This document shows positions 9,688 through 18,665 of a DNA stretch of 64,000 nt, piece by piece. A program made the translations under genes and the position numbers. The DNA is from an uncultured Draconibacterium sp. (GTDB taxonomy: Bacteria > Bacteroidota > Bacteroidia > Bacteroidales > Prolixibacteraceae). The stretch spans positions 248,001 through 312,000 of the forward strand of contig CANLMQ010000001.1 of the NCBI GenBank assembly GCA_947492175.1. The letters run 5' to 3'. Positions within the stretch are counted from its first letter, which is position 1. Each line of letters begins with the position of its first letter. Under the pieces are notes generated by a model. It was not told the DNA's origin. It saw only the letters and a program-made list of their open reading frames with translations, and did no database searches.

Positions 9688-9772
9688 CGGAGAGAGAGGG
9701 ATTCGAACCCCCGGTACCTCGCGGTACAACGGTTTTCAAGACCGCCGCATTCGACCACTCTGCCATCTCTCC
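9688..9772 (-). tRNA. tRNA-Ser (anticodon TGA)
   Basis: Reading the minus strand gives an acceptor arm GGAGAGA pairing with TCTCTCC, a D-arm, an anticodon stem GCGGT/ACCGT-like around loop CTTGAAA (anticodon TGA, reads UCA), a long variable arm typical of class II serine tRNA, and the T-loop GGTTCGAATCC. The discriminator base is G and CCA is not encoded. It stands alone between non-coding stretches and has its own terminator. Confidence 0.95.
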
Positions 9773-10053
9773 TGAGCGCGACAAAAGTAGAACTTTTTTT
9801 TTTACCTCAAAACACTTTTTAGAAAAAATTTAGATAAATACTGAAAAAAAAAAAGTTATTGCATTTGGTTTTTTAAAACATATTTCTGAATTTAGCTAAA
9901 TGGAAAGAAGTTCTCTGAAACTATTGATTTTACTGATGTTTTAGGAACTTTTATACGTAAAACTTTAAATTAATTCATAATATACACAAAGAAATATTAA
10001 GAAGTAAATTACTTATTTTCAATCACTTAATTAATTATTTAAAAATTTGCCTT

Positions 10054-10326
10054 ATGAACAAAGCACAATTAATTGATGCTATGGCTGAAAAATCAGGCCT
10101 AAGTAAAGCTGACGCAAAAAAAGCTCTTGACGCATTTGTAGGTGCAACAACTGACTCACTTAAAGGTGGCGACAGAGTAGCACTTATCGGATTTGGTTCA
10201 TTCTCTGTTTCAGAACGTGGTGCAAGAACTGGTAGAAACCCACAAACCGGTAAAGAAATTACTATTCCAGCAAAAAAAGTTGTTAAATTTAAAGCTGGTG
10301 CTGAATTAGCTGACGCTGTTTCGTAA
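10054..10326 (+). CDS. HU-family DNA-binding protein
   Basis: A 90-residue histone-like protein: MNKAQLIDAMAEKSGLSKADAKKALDAFV forms the dimerising helices and GFGSFSVSERGARTGRNPQTGKEI, followed by VVKFKAGAELADAV, is the complete HU signature including the arm with RNPQTG that inserts a proline into the minor groove. It binds and bends DNA as a dimer on the nucleoid. Length is exactly that of HU. The upstream 280 bases are very AT-rich. A terminator hairpin follows at 10355, so it is likely monocistronic and highly expressed. Confidence 0.96.
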   Translation: MNKAQLIDAMAEKSGLSKADAKKALDAFVGATTDSLKGGDRVALIGFGSFSVSERGARTGRNPQTGKEITIPAKKVVKFKAGAELADAVS

Positions 10327-10354
10327 CGATACGAATAGGTAAAAAATTGATTTA

Positions 10355-10378
10355 GGGGAGCAAGTTGCTTCCCTTTTT
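10355..10378 (+). terminator. Intrinsic terminator after the HU gene
   Basis: A GC-rich stem GGGGAGC/GCTTCCC with a 5-base loop followed by TTTTT, 28 bases past the HU stop codon. Confidence 0.85.
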
Positions 10379-10417
10379 CGTTATAATAGCATTTACTGTA
10401 AAACAATATAATATTAT

Positions 10418-11098
10418 ATGCATAATAATTTACTAAATCATTTGTCGACATATATCACTCCAAAGAGGAATGACTTGTTTAATAAAATTTTAGATATGCG
10501 AACCAGACATATTACTATTGCTCTTGAGGATATATATCAGTCGCAAAATGCCAGCGCCGTATTACGCACCTGCGACTGTTTTGGGATTCAGGATGTGCAT
10601 ATTATAGAAAACAGAAACGAATTTCAGGATAATTCAGAAGTATCACTGGGATCGTCAAAATGGCTAAACCTCAAAAAATACAATGAGGCCGAGAATAATA
10701 GCCTTGAAGCAATAAAACAATTAAAGCAACAAGGATACCGGATAGTAGCAACCACACCTCATAAAAACGATCAGGAATTACAGGATTTTGATATTGCGAA
10801 AGGAAAAACAGCCCTGGTATTCGGTTCGGAATTGCCCGGATTAACAAATACAATTTTAAGTGAAGCTGATGAATTTCTGAAAATACCAATGTATGGTTTT
10901 ACCGAAAGTTTCAATATATCGGTATCGGCAGCCATTATCCTGCATCATTTAACCCTTAAAATGCGACAAACAGAAGGTCTACAGTGGCAACTTAGCCAGG
11001 AAGAAAAGGATGCGTTAAAATTAGAATGGATTAGAAAAACAATAAAACGAAGCGAACTAATAGAAAAGCGTTTCCTGAAAGAAAATGGAGAAATTTAA
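10418..11098 (+). CDS. trmH: TrmH-type tRNA/rRNA 2'-O-ribose methyltransferase
   Basis: A 226-residue SPOUT methyltransferase. The N-terminal region (RTRHITIALEDIYQSQNASAVLRTCDCFG) is the SpoU/TrmH substrate-side motif 1, LVFGSELPGLT is motif 2 and IPMYGFTESFNISVSAAIILH is the knot-forming motif 3 that binds S-adenosylmethionine. The C-terminal basic tail resembles TrmH of Escherichia coli, which methylates G18 of tRNA, so tRNA (guanosine-18-2'-O)-methyltransferase is the best guess; rRNA substrates cannot be excluded. ATG at 10418 gives a full domain. It lies after the HU terminator and is convergent with the glycosyltransferase genes, 15 bases apart. Confidence 0.88.
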   Translation: MHNNLLNHLSTYITPKRNDLFNKILDMRTRHITIALEDIYQSQNASAVLRTCDCFGIQDVHIIENRNEFQDNSEVSLGSSKWLNLKKYNEAENNSLEAIKQLKQQGYRIVATTPHKNDQELQDFDIAKGKTALVFGSELPGLTNTILSEADEFLKIPMYGFTESFNISVSAAIILHHLTLKMRQTEGLQWQLSQEEKDALKLEWIRKTIKRSELIEKRFLKENGEI

Positions 11099-11113
11099 AA
11101 TACAGACAGTTTC

Positions 11114-12292
11114 TTAAGCACGTTTCGATTTTTCCCAGTTAACCGATTGCTTCCCTTTAAAAAATCGGTAAATACCACGAACTGAGGCATAGTTTATCAT
11201 TACAAAATAGTAGGGAACAAAAAACAATTTCATTCTTAGTTTCCGGTTTTCGAAATACCAGCCCAGTAAAGCAACCAGGTAACATAACAACTGAAACCAA
11301 AGAAACCACAAATAAAAACGATTGGTTTGCCCGCTAACCATCAATAAGTTCACAAAAAACAGAACAAATAACGAAACAGGCGCCAAAGCCCACCTTAACA
11401 CTTTATGCGAAAAATACTGCCACGACAATATTCCGTTTTTAAAGGGATTAAGCAAGCCTTTTAAACGAAAGATAGTTTGAATACCACCAGCAGCAATTCG
11501 AACTTTACGTTTTAGTTCTTCTTTTACATTAAGCGAGGCGGTTTCTTCTGCATAAGCATTGGGCGTATAGGCTATTTTATATCCTTTTTGAGCAATTCGA
11601 AGCGAGATTATAAAATCGTCGAGCAATGTATCGGTCTCCACATCCTCGAATAAATCAGTTCGTATCGCAAATAACTCTCCCACTGCACCGACTGCCGAAT
11701 TAAGTTCCGAATCATTTCGTTTTATCCACGATTCCATCTTCCAGTACAATCCCTCTCCTGCCCCTGCTGCAGCCTCAGATTTCTCCTCCACAATTCGCTT
11801 TTCTCCGGCAACACACCCAACTTTAGGATTACTAAATTTTGTTACAATTTCACGAATAGAATCCTTTCCCAATACCGTATTCGAATCGGAAAAGATTACA
11901 ATTGGTGCCTTAACATATTTCATCCCCCTGTTCATGGCATGCATTTTACCACGTCTTTCAGGTTGATGATGTACTTCAAGACGACTATCCATTTCTTTCA
12001 ACAAGTCCGGAGTCCCGTCATCTGAACCATCTGTCATCCACAGGTATTGTATTTTATCTTTTGGGTAATTCAGCAGAAAAGAGTTTTCTACCTTTTGTTT
12101 AATGTAGTCTTTCTCGTTAAAAGCCGTAACAAACAAACACACATCGGGCTCGTAACCCGGTTCGAATTCTAAAATATGTGAACGGAAAAATATTTTTTTA
12201 ACCTTTACCAATAACCAGAGCACAATGGCATACCCCACATAGGTATAAAAAAGAATAACTAGTAAGAACCAAAACAGAATGGATAATATCAT
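11114..12292 (-). CDS. Membrane-associated family 2 glycosyltransferase
   Basis: A 392-residue protein with one N-terminal membrane helix, a GT-A catalytic domain and two or three C-terminal helices, the layout of processive or lipid-linked GT2 enzymes. Visible motifs are VCLFVTAFNEKDYI, WMTDGSDDGTPDLL (nucleotide-sugar binding DD region), IVIFSDSNTVLGKDSI (metal-binding DxD-like) and DDFIISLRIAQKGYKI (catalytic base region). Sugar donor and product cannot be told. Its ATG overlaps the stop of the upstream glycosyltransferase by 4 bases (ATGA), so the two are translationally coupled and likely act on the same surface glycan. Confidence 0.9.
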   Translation of the reverse strand: MILSILFWFLLVILFYTYVGYAIVLWLLVKVKKIFFRSHILEFEPGYEPDVCLFVTAFNEKDYIKQKVENSFLLNYPKDKIQYLWMTDGSDDGTPDLLKEMDSRLEVHHQPERRGKMHAMNRGMKYVKAPIVIFSDSNTVLGKDSIREIVTKFSNPKVGCVAGEKRIVEEKSEAAAGAGEGLYWKMESWIKRNDSELNSAVGAVGELFAIRTDLFEDVETDTLLDDFIISLRIAQKGYKIAYTPNAYAEETASLNVKEELKRKVRIAAGGIQTIFRLKGLLNPFKNGILSWQYFSHKVLRWALAPVSLFVLFFVNLLMVSGQTNRFYLWFLWFQLLCYLVALLGWYFENRKLRMKLFFVPYYFVMINYASVRGIYRFFKGKQSVNWEKSKRA

Positions 12293-13491
12293 TTGGCATT
12301 CACTTTATAAAACTCGACGAGTTTACCTGCTGCTGCTAAATTATCAAATTTTTCGTGTATAAACTCTATTGCATTTCTACCAATTTTCGAATAAAATTCT
12401 TCGTCTTCCACCAATTGCGAAACTTTTTTGATAAAGTCTTCCTTATCAGCGGCAATAAGAATATTTTCATTGGGATTCACCCCTATTCCCTCGGCACCAA
12501 TTTCAGTAGTAACTATACTTTTCCCTAGCGCCATTCCTTCAATAATCTTTATTCGCATTCCACTTCCGGAAAAAAGTGGTACAACCATTATCGATTTCGA
12601 ATTCATAAACCGATAAGCGTCCGGCACTTCTCCTTCAAACACCACATTGGGCACATTGAATTTACTTTGTAACCATGCCGGGCAATTTCGGCCTGCAATG
12701 TAAAATTTTAATGCAGGATATTTTTCATGAATCTCTGGCCAGCAATTTTCCACAAACCAAACCAATCCTTCCTGATTGGGTGCCCATTCCAGCGAACCGA
12801 TGTGAAATAAAGCAGGGTGTTCCAGATTTTTAGAGTTGGGAACCAATACTGAAGCATCAATTCCGGTTTGCGAAATGTGTTTTTTCTTTTGATTTCCCAA
12901 TTCATCCAGTATTACTCCATCGCGTTCGGTAATCGGCACTAACAAATCGTAACTGTTTAACAAAGCTGTTTCAAAACGTTTTATTCGTTTCGACAGGTTA
13001 TTCAGATAGAATTTCTTTAATCCATTCGACATTTTTGCCGTTCGTTCCCAAATTTCGTGTTCAATATTATGAGAACGATATACAACTGTAGCATCTGATT
13101 TTTTCCGTATTAACGGAATATACGGGCAAACATACAAACCTTCAAGCTGAATAATATCAAAAGTATTTTCGCTTAGCAATTGCTCCAAAGCCCTGGCAAA
13201 ACCATTACTAATAAAACGAACTGCATTATATGGTTTTCTGCTGAACAAAAAATTTATCAGCCCACTAAAAATCTTTATTCTGGCCGGAACATCAACCAAC
13301 CTAAATTTTGCAATATCTTTTACCGAATCAGGAATTTCGTCGAGCGAAACACGATGTTTGAAAGTGTTCATCGACAGCACTGTAACATCGTGCCCCAAAC
13401 AGGCAAAGCCTTTTGTAAGGTTCATACAGGCAATTGCACCACCATCTTTGGTCGGATAAGGCACTTTATTTGTAACCTGTAATATCTTCAT
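12289..13491 (-). CDS. Family 4 glycosyltransferase
   Basis: A 400-residue cytoplasmic GT-B enzyme. The N-terminus MKILQVTNKVPYPTKDGGAIACMNLTKGF is the acceptor-side Rossmann start seen in GT4 enzymes; the C-terminal half has FHIGSLEWAPNQEGL and SGMRIKIIEGMALGKSIVTTEIGAEGI, the donor-binding E-x7-E-like region. The style (tendency to be called PelF/WsaF-type or sugar transferase in the stp family) is common in exopolysaccharide loci, but donor and acceptor are unknown. It is 10 bases downstream of the LptF/LptG-type gene and overlaps the GT2 gene that follows. Confidence 0.88.
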   Translation of the reverse strand: MKILQVTNKVPYPTKDGGAIACMNLTKGFACLGHDVTVLSMNTFKHRVSLDEIPDSVKDIAKFRLVDVPARIKIFSGLINFLFSRKPYNAVRFISNGFARALEQLLSENTFDIIQLEGLYVCPYIPLIRKKSDATVVYRSHNIEHEIWERTAKMSNGLKKFYLNNLSKRIKRFETALLNSYDLLVPITERDGVILDELGNQKKKHISQTGIDASVLVPNSKNLEHPALFHIGSLEWAPNQEGLVWFVENCWPEIHEKYPALKFYIAGRNCPAWLQSKFNVPNVVFEGEVPDAYRFMNSKSIMVVPLFSGSGMRIKIIEGMALGKSIVTTEIGAEGIGVNPNENILIAADKEDFIKKVSQLVEDEEFYSKIGRNAIEFIHEKFDNLAAAGKLVEFYKVNAK

Positions 13492-13501
13492 AGAAATTCA
13501 A

Positions 13502-14983
13502 TTATTGCTCATTCTTTTTTGCTCCGAATAACCGGAAGGATCCTAAACGTTTGAAAATTTTGGAATAGGTTTCGGCCGACATAACCGACGAATCGGTAGC
13601 TGCCTTAAACGTTAGCCATACACCAACAGGCAGAAAAATATACGACGAAAACCACATACCTGCCAACATGCCCCACACATCTTCACGAGCAGTCTTTTCT
13701 CCGCTCATTGAAATAATATAATACAGAATAAACAGAAAAATAGATACAACAACCGGCATTCCCAGCCCACCTTTCCGTATTATAGCCCCCAATGGAGCCC
13801 CGATAAAGAAAAATATGAGTACAGCAAACGAAAGCGTATATTTCCTGTGTCGCTCCATTTCATATTTATTCAGCATTTTCTTTTTAATGTAAAGTTGTCC
13901 CTCATACATATTAATATTCTGAACAATGCTTCGTGCGTTTTCACGTGCATTTTGGGCAATTTCAGCTTTTACCCACTTATCCACACCTTCAAAATTCTGA
14001 TCTAAGTTGAAGGTTGAATCTGCTACCGGAATATCAATATCACGTTTTAACGAATCGTTTAATGCCGTTAGATTAAACAGTTTCTTGTTTATGGTTGGAT
14101 TTACGTTTAATTGTATCATATAATTCCGAAGACGCTTGTAATAATCGCCCCGAAGAGTATCTTCCATATATACCAATTCCTTGGTATTTAACATCCGGTA
14201 TTGATTCTTAAAAATGCTTTCGTCGCGCCGGTTAAATTCAAAATCACGAACTCTGACTCGCATAGTCTGCTCCTGAAATTTATTTCGCTGGTAAGGATGA
14301 TAGTCCTTTTTTTTACGATCTTTTGACTTCTGTTCCTGGTAATTTACTCCGTTATAAAGATCTAAAACCATAAATCTTTTGTCTTCTGTAATCTTCAGAA
14401 ATCCGGAATCGGCAACAGTTACACTTTCATTTCCTTTGTTTCCCCGGTGATCGTATATCAGCAAATCGTACAACATATTGGTTTTGGTGTCTTTATGACC
14501 AACTTTAATGCTGTACCCATCCATTTCGTTCGTAAATACACCTGACTGAATCACTAATTCGGGTCGTTGCTGCTTTACACTCCACAGCAGTGTAGAAAAT
14601 TTCAGATTGGTTTTGGGAAGAATATTATTTGCAAAATAAAATGCCGTTACTGTAATAACCAAAGCTATTACAATCAAGGGGCGCATAATCCTGACCAGAG
14701 AAATACCTGATGCTTTCATGGCCACCAATTCATAATTCTCGCCCAAAGCACCAAAAGTCATAATTGATGCAAGTAGCATTGCCAATGGGAAAGCCAAAGG
14801 AAGAAGAGCAAACGAAGCATAAAACATCATTTCGCCCAACACACTAAAATCGAGCCCCTTACCCACCAAATCATCCACATATTTCCAGAGGAATTGCATA
14901 AGCAGAATAAACAGCACAATAAAAAAGGTCATAAAAAATGGCCCTAAAAACGACTTAATAACATATAGATGTAAACGCTTCAT
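13502..14983 (-). CDS. LptF/LptG-family permease
   Basis: A 493-residue inner-membrane protein of the YjgP/YjgQ family, the transmembrane half of the LPS transport ABC machine that moves LPS to the outer membrane. The N-terminus MKRLHLYVIKSFLGPFFMTFFIVLFILLMQFLW and the motif ALPLAFPLAMLLASIMTFG, followed by GENYELVAMKASGISL (coupling helix for LptB), are diagnostic. Three helices precede and three follow a large periplasmic beta-jellyroll of about 230 residues, longer than in E. coli as usual for Bacteroidota. Encoded first in a three-gene cluster with two glycosyltransferases. Whether it is LptF or LptG cannot be decided. Confidence 0.92.
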   Translation of the reverse strand: MKRLHLYVIKSFLGPFFMTFFIVLFILLMQFLWKYVDDLVGKGLDFSVLGEMMFYASFALLPLAFPLAMLLASIMTFGALGENYELVAMKASGISLVRIMRPLIVIALVITVTAFYFANNILPKTNLKFSTLLWSVKQQRPELVIQSGVFTNEMDGYSIKVGHKDTKTNMLYDLLIYDHRGNKGNESVTVADSGFLKITEDKRFMVLDLYNGVNYQEQKSKDRKKKDYHPYQRNKFQEQTMRVRVRDFEFNRRDESIFKNQYRMLNTKELVYMEDTLRGDYYKRLRNYMIQLNVNPTINKKLFNLTALNDSLKRDIDIPVADSTFNLDQNFEGVDKWVKAEIAQNARENARSIVQNINMYEGQLYIKKKMLNKYEMERHRKYTLSFAVLIFFFIGAPLGAIIRKGGLGMPVVVSIFLFILYYIISMSGEKTAREDVWGMLAGMWFSSYIFLPVGVWLTFKAATDSSVMSAETYSKIFKRLGSFRLFGAKKNEQ

Positions 14984-15110
14984 TTAATAATTGTCATCTG
15001 TGATAGAAACGAGTACAAAACTAAGTTATTTTGGGAATTTGTAAAGTAAAAAAGGTTAAGAAACATTTATGGTTCACGAAAAGGGGTTAAGTATTCTTAA
15101 TTTTGTCAAT

Positions 15111-15488
15111 TCACGATCCCAATACATGTTTCAGGTCAGCTACCTGCGAACTCCAAAGATCCTCGGTCTCCTCTTTTTCGTCTTCATCGGTGAAATCAGT
15201 AATCATTAATGACACATCACCTGTTAATTCATCACGAACAATCTTAAACTCAAAATAAGTATCTTCTTCTTCAAGCCAAACAAACCGAACCAACTTATTT
15301 TCTTTGTGCAAGGTCATTTCTGCAGTTTGTTCCGATCCTTCCCAGATAAAAGTATACTTTTTTCCACGCACACGAACGTCGTCGGCAAACCACTCGGTTA
15401 AACCCGAAGCTGTGCTTAAACGGTTGTATAAAACTTTAGGAGAGCAGTTTATAATATATTCCAGATTTATTTTGATTTTGTCAGTCAT
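15111..15488 (-). CDS. START-like (SRPBCC/AHSA1-type) domain protein
   Basis: The reading frame opens at 15506, but the second methionine at 15488 (MTDKIKINLEYIINCSPKVLY) matches the usual N-terminus, giving 125 residues. The pattern of an opening beta-strand, SPKVLYNRLSTASGLTEWFADDV and the later TFIWEGSEQTAEMTL fits the helix-grip START-like fold; Bacteroidota carry a conserved member annotated as START-like domain protein. Ligand and role are unknown. It sits upstream of the LptF/LptG-type gene by about 127 bases and could be in the same transcript. Confidence 0.75.
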   Translation of the reverse strand: MTDKIKINLEYIINCSPKVLYNRLSTASGLTEWFADDVRVRGKKYTFIWEGSEQTAEMTLHKENKLVRFVWLEEEDTYFEFKIVRDELTGDVSLMITDFTDEDEKEETEDLWSSQVADLKHVLGS

Positions 15489-15585
15489 AAGTTTGATTTT
15501 CGGCAATATAATTAATAAGAATGGAACTTACAACTGGCAGAATAAATACAAATAAACTTCTTCTTATTTTTTTTTGAAAAAATGC

Positions 15586-15613
15586 TTTGAAATAAAAATA
15601 AACACTATATTTG
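15586..15613 (+). promoter_or_regulatory. Promoter for tRNA-Met
   Basis: TATATTTG at 15606-15613 is a full match to TAnnTTTG. A TTTG at 15586-15589 lies 16 bases upstream, shorter than the usual 19-20, so the -33 box is uncertain. It would give a leader of about 60 bases before the tRNA. Confidence 0.55.
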
Positions 15614-15681
15614 CACCGCGAAAAACAAAAACGGTTAACGAACTGTGACGCCAATTACAGAGCGGTTTTCGACAACATAAT

Positions 15682-15758
15682 GGCGAGGTAGCTCAGCTGG
15701 TTAGAGCGCATGATTCATAATCATGAGGTCGGCGGTTCAAGCCCGCCTCTCGCTACCA
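15682..15758 (+). tRNA. tRNA-Met (anticodon CAT)
   Basis: The 77-base cloverleaf has acceptor GGCGAGG pairing with TCTCGCT (two G-U pairs), D-arm GCTCAGCTGGTTAGAGC, anticodon loop TTCATAA (CAT) and T-arm GGCGGTTCAAGCCCGCC. CCA is encoded. The CAT anticodon could also be initiator or lysidine-modified Ile; the G1-U72 pair and D-arm are more like elongator Met, but this is not decisive. Promoter upstream and terminator downstream make it a single-gene unit. Confidence 0.93.
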
Positions 15759-15767
15759 ATAAAAAAG

Positions 15768-15805
15768 GGGTTCACAACCAAATTAAGTTGTGAGCCCTTT
15801 TTTTT
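15768..15805 (+). terminator. Intrinsic terminator after tRNA-Met
   Basis: An 11-bp stem (15768-15778 with 15787-15797, one G-U pair, 8-base loop) followed by eight T residues, 10 bases past the tRNA. Confidence 0.92.
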
Positions 15806-15953
15806 TGTGCAGAATTCAGGCTTATGCTAACCAAATAGATTCTCTCTTTATCTTCCATTTTCTTGTTGCATAACACCTTTCTTTTTGATTAAAAACATTT
15901 TATACCCCCTCGATTATCTGTAAATTTATAAGAAATCAATAAAATCATCTGCC

Positions 15954-18236
15954 ATGCCAAGAATCCGTAGAATTGACGCACTCAATTACCACAAAAAAGA
16001 CCGACCGGGAAAAATTGAAGTAATTCCAACAAAACCACACAATACGCAGTACGATTTATCGCTGGCGTACACGCCGGGAGTTGCTCAACCCTGTCTGGAA
16101 ATCAATAAAAAAGTTGATAATGTTTACAAGTATACGGCCAAAGGAAACCTGGTTGCAGTTATTTCGAACGGAACTGCAGTGCTCGGACTGGGCGACATTG
16201 GCCCCGAAGCCGGAAAACCCGTAATGGAAGGTAAAGGTTTACTTTTTAAGATTTTTGCCGATGTTGATGTGTTTGATATTGAAGTAAATGAAAAAGATCC
16301 GAAAAAACTGATTGAAGTAGTAAAAGCCATCGCCCCAACCTTTGGCGGCATAAACCTCGAAGACATAAAAGCACCTGAGTGTTTCGAGATTGAAGAAACC
16401 CTGAAAAAGGAATTAAACATTCCGGTTTTTCACGACGATCAACACGGTACTGCAATAATCTCTTCTGCCGGATTATTAAATGCACTGGAGATTAACAAAA
16501 AACTAATTGAAGACGTGAAAGTGGTTGTTAGCGGAGCAGGAGCAGCAGCCATATCATGCATAAAACTATACATTAGCCTGGGAGTTGAACCCGAAAACAT
16601 CGTAATGCTCGACAGTAAGGGAGTCCTAAACAGAGAACGTACCGACCTGAATCCCATAAAACAACAGTTTGTTACCAACCGGAAAATAAATACACTGGAA
16701 GAGGCAATGAAAGGCGCCGATGTATTTCTCGGACTTTCGGTTGCCGATGTGGTAACAAAAAAAATGATCAAGTCGATGGCTAAAGATCCCATTGTTTTTG
16801 CCATGGCTAATCCCAATCCGGAAATATCGTACGAAGATGCCACCTCGGTACGAAATGATATAATAATGGCAACCGGCCGAAGCGATTATCCAAACCAGAT
16901 TAACAACGTGCTGGGCTTTCCGTTTATTTTCAGGGGAGCGCTGGATGTACGGGCCACCACCATTAACGAAGAAATGAAGATTGCAGCTGCCAAGGCACTG
17001 GCAAAACTTGCCAAAGAATATGTTCCAGAAATGGTGGCCAAAGCTTACAACCTGAAAAACATTGTTTTCGGGAAAGATTATATAATTCCGAAACCACTTG
17101 ATCCAAGACTGATTACAACCGTTTCGACAGCCGTTGCCCATGCCGCAATGGAAACCGGTGTTGCCCGAAAACCGATAAAAAGCTGGGTAGCCTACGAACG
17201 CGAACTAATGAACCGTCTGGGTATCGATAACAAACTGATAATGGCTATCCGAAACAAAGCCAAACAAGATCCGAAAAAAATTGTATTTGCCGAAGCCAAC
17301 AGTTTCCGGATTTTAAAAGCCGTACAATTTGTGGTTCGCGAAGGCATTGCCAAACCTATTTTACTGGGCAACGAGAAAAAAATAAGAGAACTTATACAAG
17401 AGAACCAACTGGACCTCGACAACGTTCCTGTTATCGATTTATGGGAAACGGTTACAGACGAAAAACGACACCAGTATGCCAAAATTCTGTACGAGAAACG
17501 CAAACGCAAGGGCATGACCTATAACGAAGCTGTTGAGAAAATGTACAACCGCGACTATTACGGATCGATGATGGTTGAAACCGGCGAGGCCGATGCTTTT
17601 ATCTCCGGATTCTCCAGGAAATATTCTTCTACCATTCGCCCGGCCCTGCAGGTAGTGGGTGTAAAAGAAAAGTTTAATCACATTGCCGGCATGTATATTA
17701 TGATGACCAAACGCGGATCAATCTTCCTGGCCGACACAACGGTAAATATGAATCCTTCGTCGCAGGTTTTGGCCGACACCACTATTTTAACTGCCTGCGA
17801 GGTAAAACGCTTTAACATCGAGCCCAGAATTGCGCTACTCTCCTACTCCAACTTTGGTGCCTACAAAGGAGAAGGAAGCCCTGTACGTGTAAAAGAGGCG
17901 GTAAAAATGCTTCACGAAAAATACCCCGACTTAATTGTTGACGGCGAAATGCAGGCCAATTACGCCCTTAACGGCAAATTGCGCTACTCGCGCTATCCCT
18001 TTAATAAACTAGGCGATTCCGATGCCAACACGCTTATTTTCCCAAACCTGAGTTCGGGAAATATTGCCTACAAAGTATTGCAGGGACTTGGAACTGCCGA
18101 AGCCATAGGACCGATTTTAATGGGGATGAAAAAGCCCATTCATATTTTACAACGCGACAGTACGGTTCGCGAAATAATTAATATGACCGCCATTGCGGTA
18201 ATTGATGCACAGTCGAATTCAAACAACGAAATTTAA
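15954..18236 (+). CDS. maeB: NADP-dependent malic enzyme with phosphotransacetylase-like C-terminus
   Basis: A 760-residue MaeB-type fusion. Residues 1-about 425 are the malic enzyme: YTPGVAQPCLEI, GDIGPEAGKPVMEGK, VFHDDQHGTAII (metal and malate binding) and the nucleotide-binding VVVSGAGAAAISC. Residues from about 430 to the end resemble phosphate acetyltransferase (KIVFAEANSFRILKAVQ, GMYIMMTKRGSIFLADTTVN) but usually act as an allosteric acetyl-CoA sensing module rather than an enzyme. It converts malate to pyruvate and CO2 with NADPH formation in the cytoplasm. Length is typical. The gene stands alone with a strong hairpin behind it. Confidence 0.96.
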   Translation: MPRIRRIDALNYHKKDRPGKIEVIPTKPHNTQYDLSLAYTPGVAQPCLEINKKVDNVYKYTAKGNLVAVISNGTAVLGLGDIGPEAGKPVMEGKGLLFKIFADVDVFDIEVNEKDPKKLIEVVKAIAPTFGGINLEDIKAPECFEIEETLKKELNIPVFHDDQHGTAIISSAGLLNALEINKKLIEDVKVVVSGAGAAAISCIKLYISLGVEPENIVMLDSKGVLNRERTDLNPIKQQFVTNRKINTLEEAMKGADVFLGLSVADVVTKKMIKSMAKDPIVFAMANPNPEISYEDATSVRNDIIMATGRSDYPNQINNVLGFPFIFRGALDVRATTINEEMKIAAAKALAKLAKEYVPEMVAKAYNLKNIVFGKDYIIPKPLDPRLITTVSTAVAHAAMETGVARKPIKSWVAYERELMNRLGIDNKLIMAIRNKAKQDPKKIVFAEANSFRILKAVQFVVREGIAKPILLGNEKKIRELIQENQLDLDNVPVIDLWETVTDEKRHQYAKILYEKRKRKGMTYNEAVEKMYNRDYYGSMMVETGEADAFISGFSRKYSSTIRPALQVVGVKEKFNHIAGMYIMMTKRGSIFLADTTVNMNPSSQVLADTTILTACEVKRFNIEPRIALLSYSNFGAYKGEGSPVRVKEAVKMLHEKYPDLIVDGEMQANYALNGKLRYSRYPFNKLGDSDANTLIFPNLSSGNIAYKVLQGLGTAEAIGPILMGMKKPIHILQRDSTVREIINMTAIAVIDAQSNSNNEI

Positions 18237-18255
18237 CCGGTATCTGTTTAAATAT

Positions 18256-18292
18256 ACAAGCCATCCCTCCGGTTAACGCAGGGATGGCTTGT
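18256..18292. terminator. 13-bp hairpin after maeB, probably two-sided
   Basis: Bases 18256-18268 pair with 18280-18292 without mismatch. It lies between the convergent maeB and the small membrane-protein gene. Neither flank has a strong T-run, so termination is likely but not typical. Confidence 0.6.
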
Positions 18293-18313
18293 TATGTTAT
18301 TTAAATAAGCTGT

Positions 18314-18490
18314 CTACTCTTGCTTCTTATTTGTTTCCAGCTTATTTATAATTTCTCTCAGCAAGTCGTTTTGCTCCTGGCGCAAAGCAAGAAATTTATT
18401 AACCCATGAATAGATTAAATAAAGTATACCTGCAATTATTGCCAGGTAAACAAAAACAAGCAGAATTGGTAAGAATGCAAAAACACCCAT
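18314..18490 (-). CDS. Small single-pass membrane protein, 58 residues
   Basis: A short gene translated by hand. It begins MGVFAFLPILLVFVYLAI, giving one membrane helix over about residues 4-30, then a charged amphipathic segment (ALRQEQNDLLREIINKLE) that looks like a short coiled coil, ending in KKQE. The start ATG is at 18490 and the stop is TAG at 18314. Such helix-plus-coil microproteins are frequent in Bacteroidota and are often annotated as hypothetical. The role may be binding to a larger membrane complex, but nothing nearby shows which. Convergent with maeB. Confidence 0.6.
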   Translation of the reverse strand: MGVFAFLPILLVFVYLAIIAGILYLIYSWVNKFLALRQEQNDLLREIINKLETNKKQE

Positions 18491-18665
18491 AATTTTATTT
18501 TAAAAGTTAGTATTGTTGAGATGAACAGGAATCCCTGATCTGTTTTATTGCAATATATTGATAAATTCGTTGTTACTGCCCAATAATATTATGTTTTAGT
18601 AATTATTGGCTCTTGATATAATCTACCTTAGCAAAGCGATACAATCATGAGGGAGTGGAAGCAAA

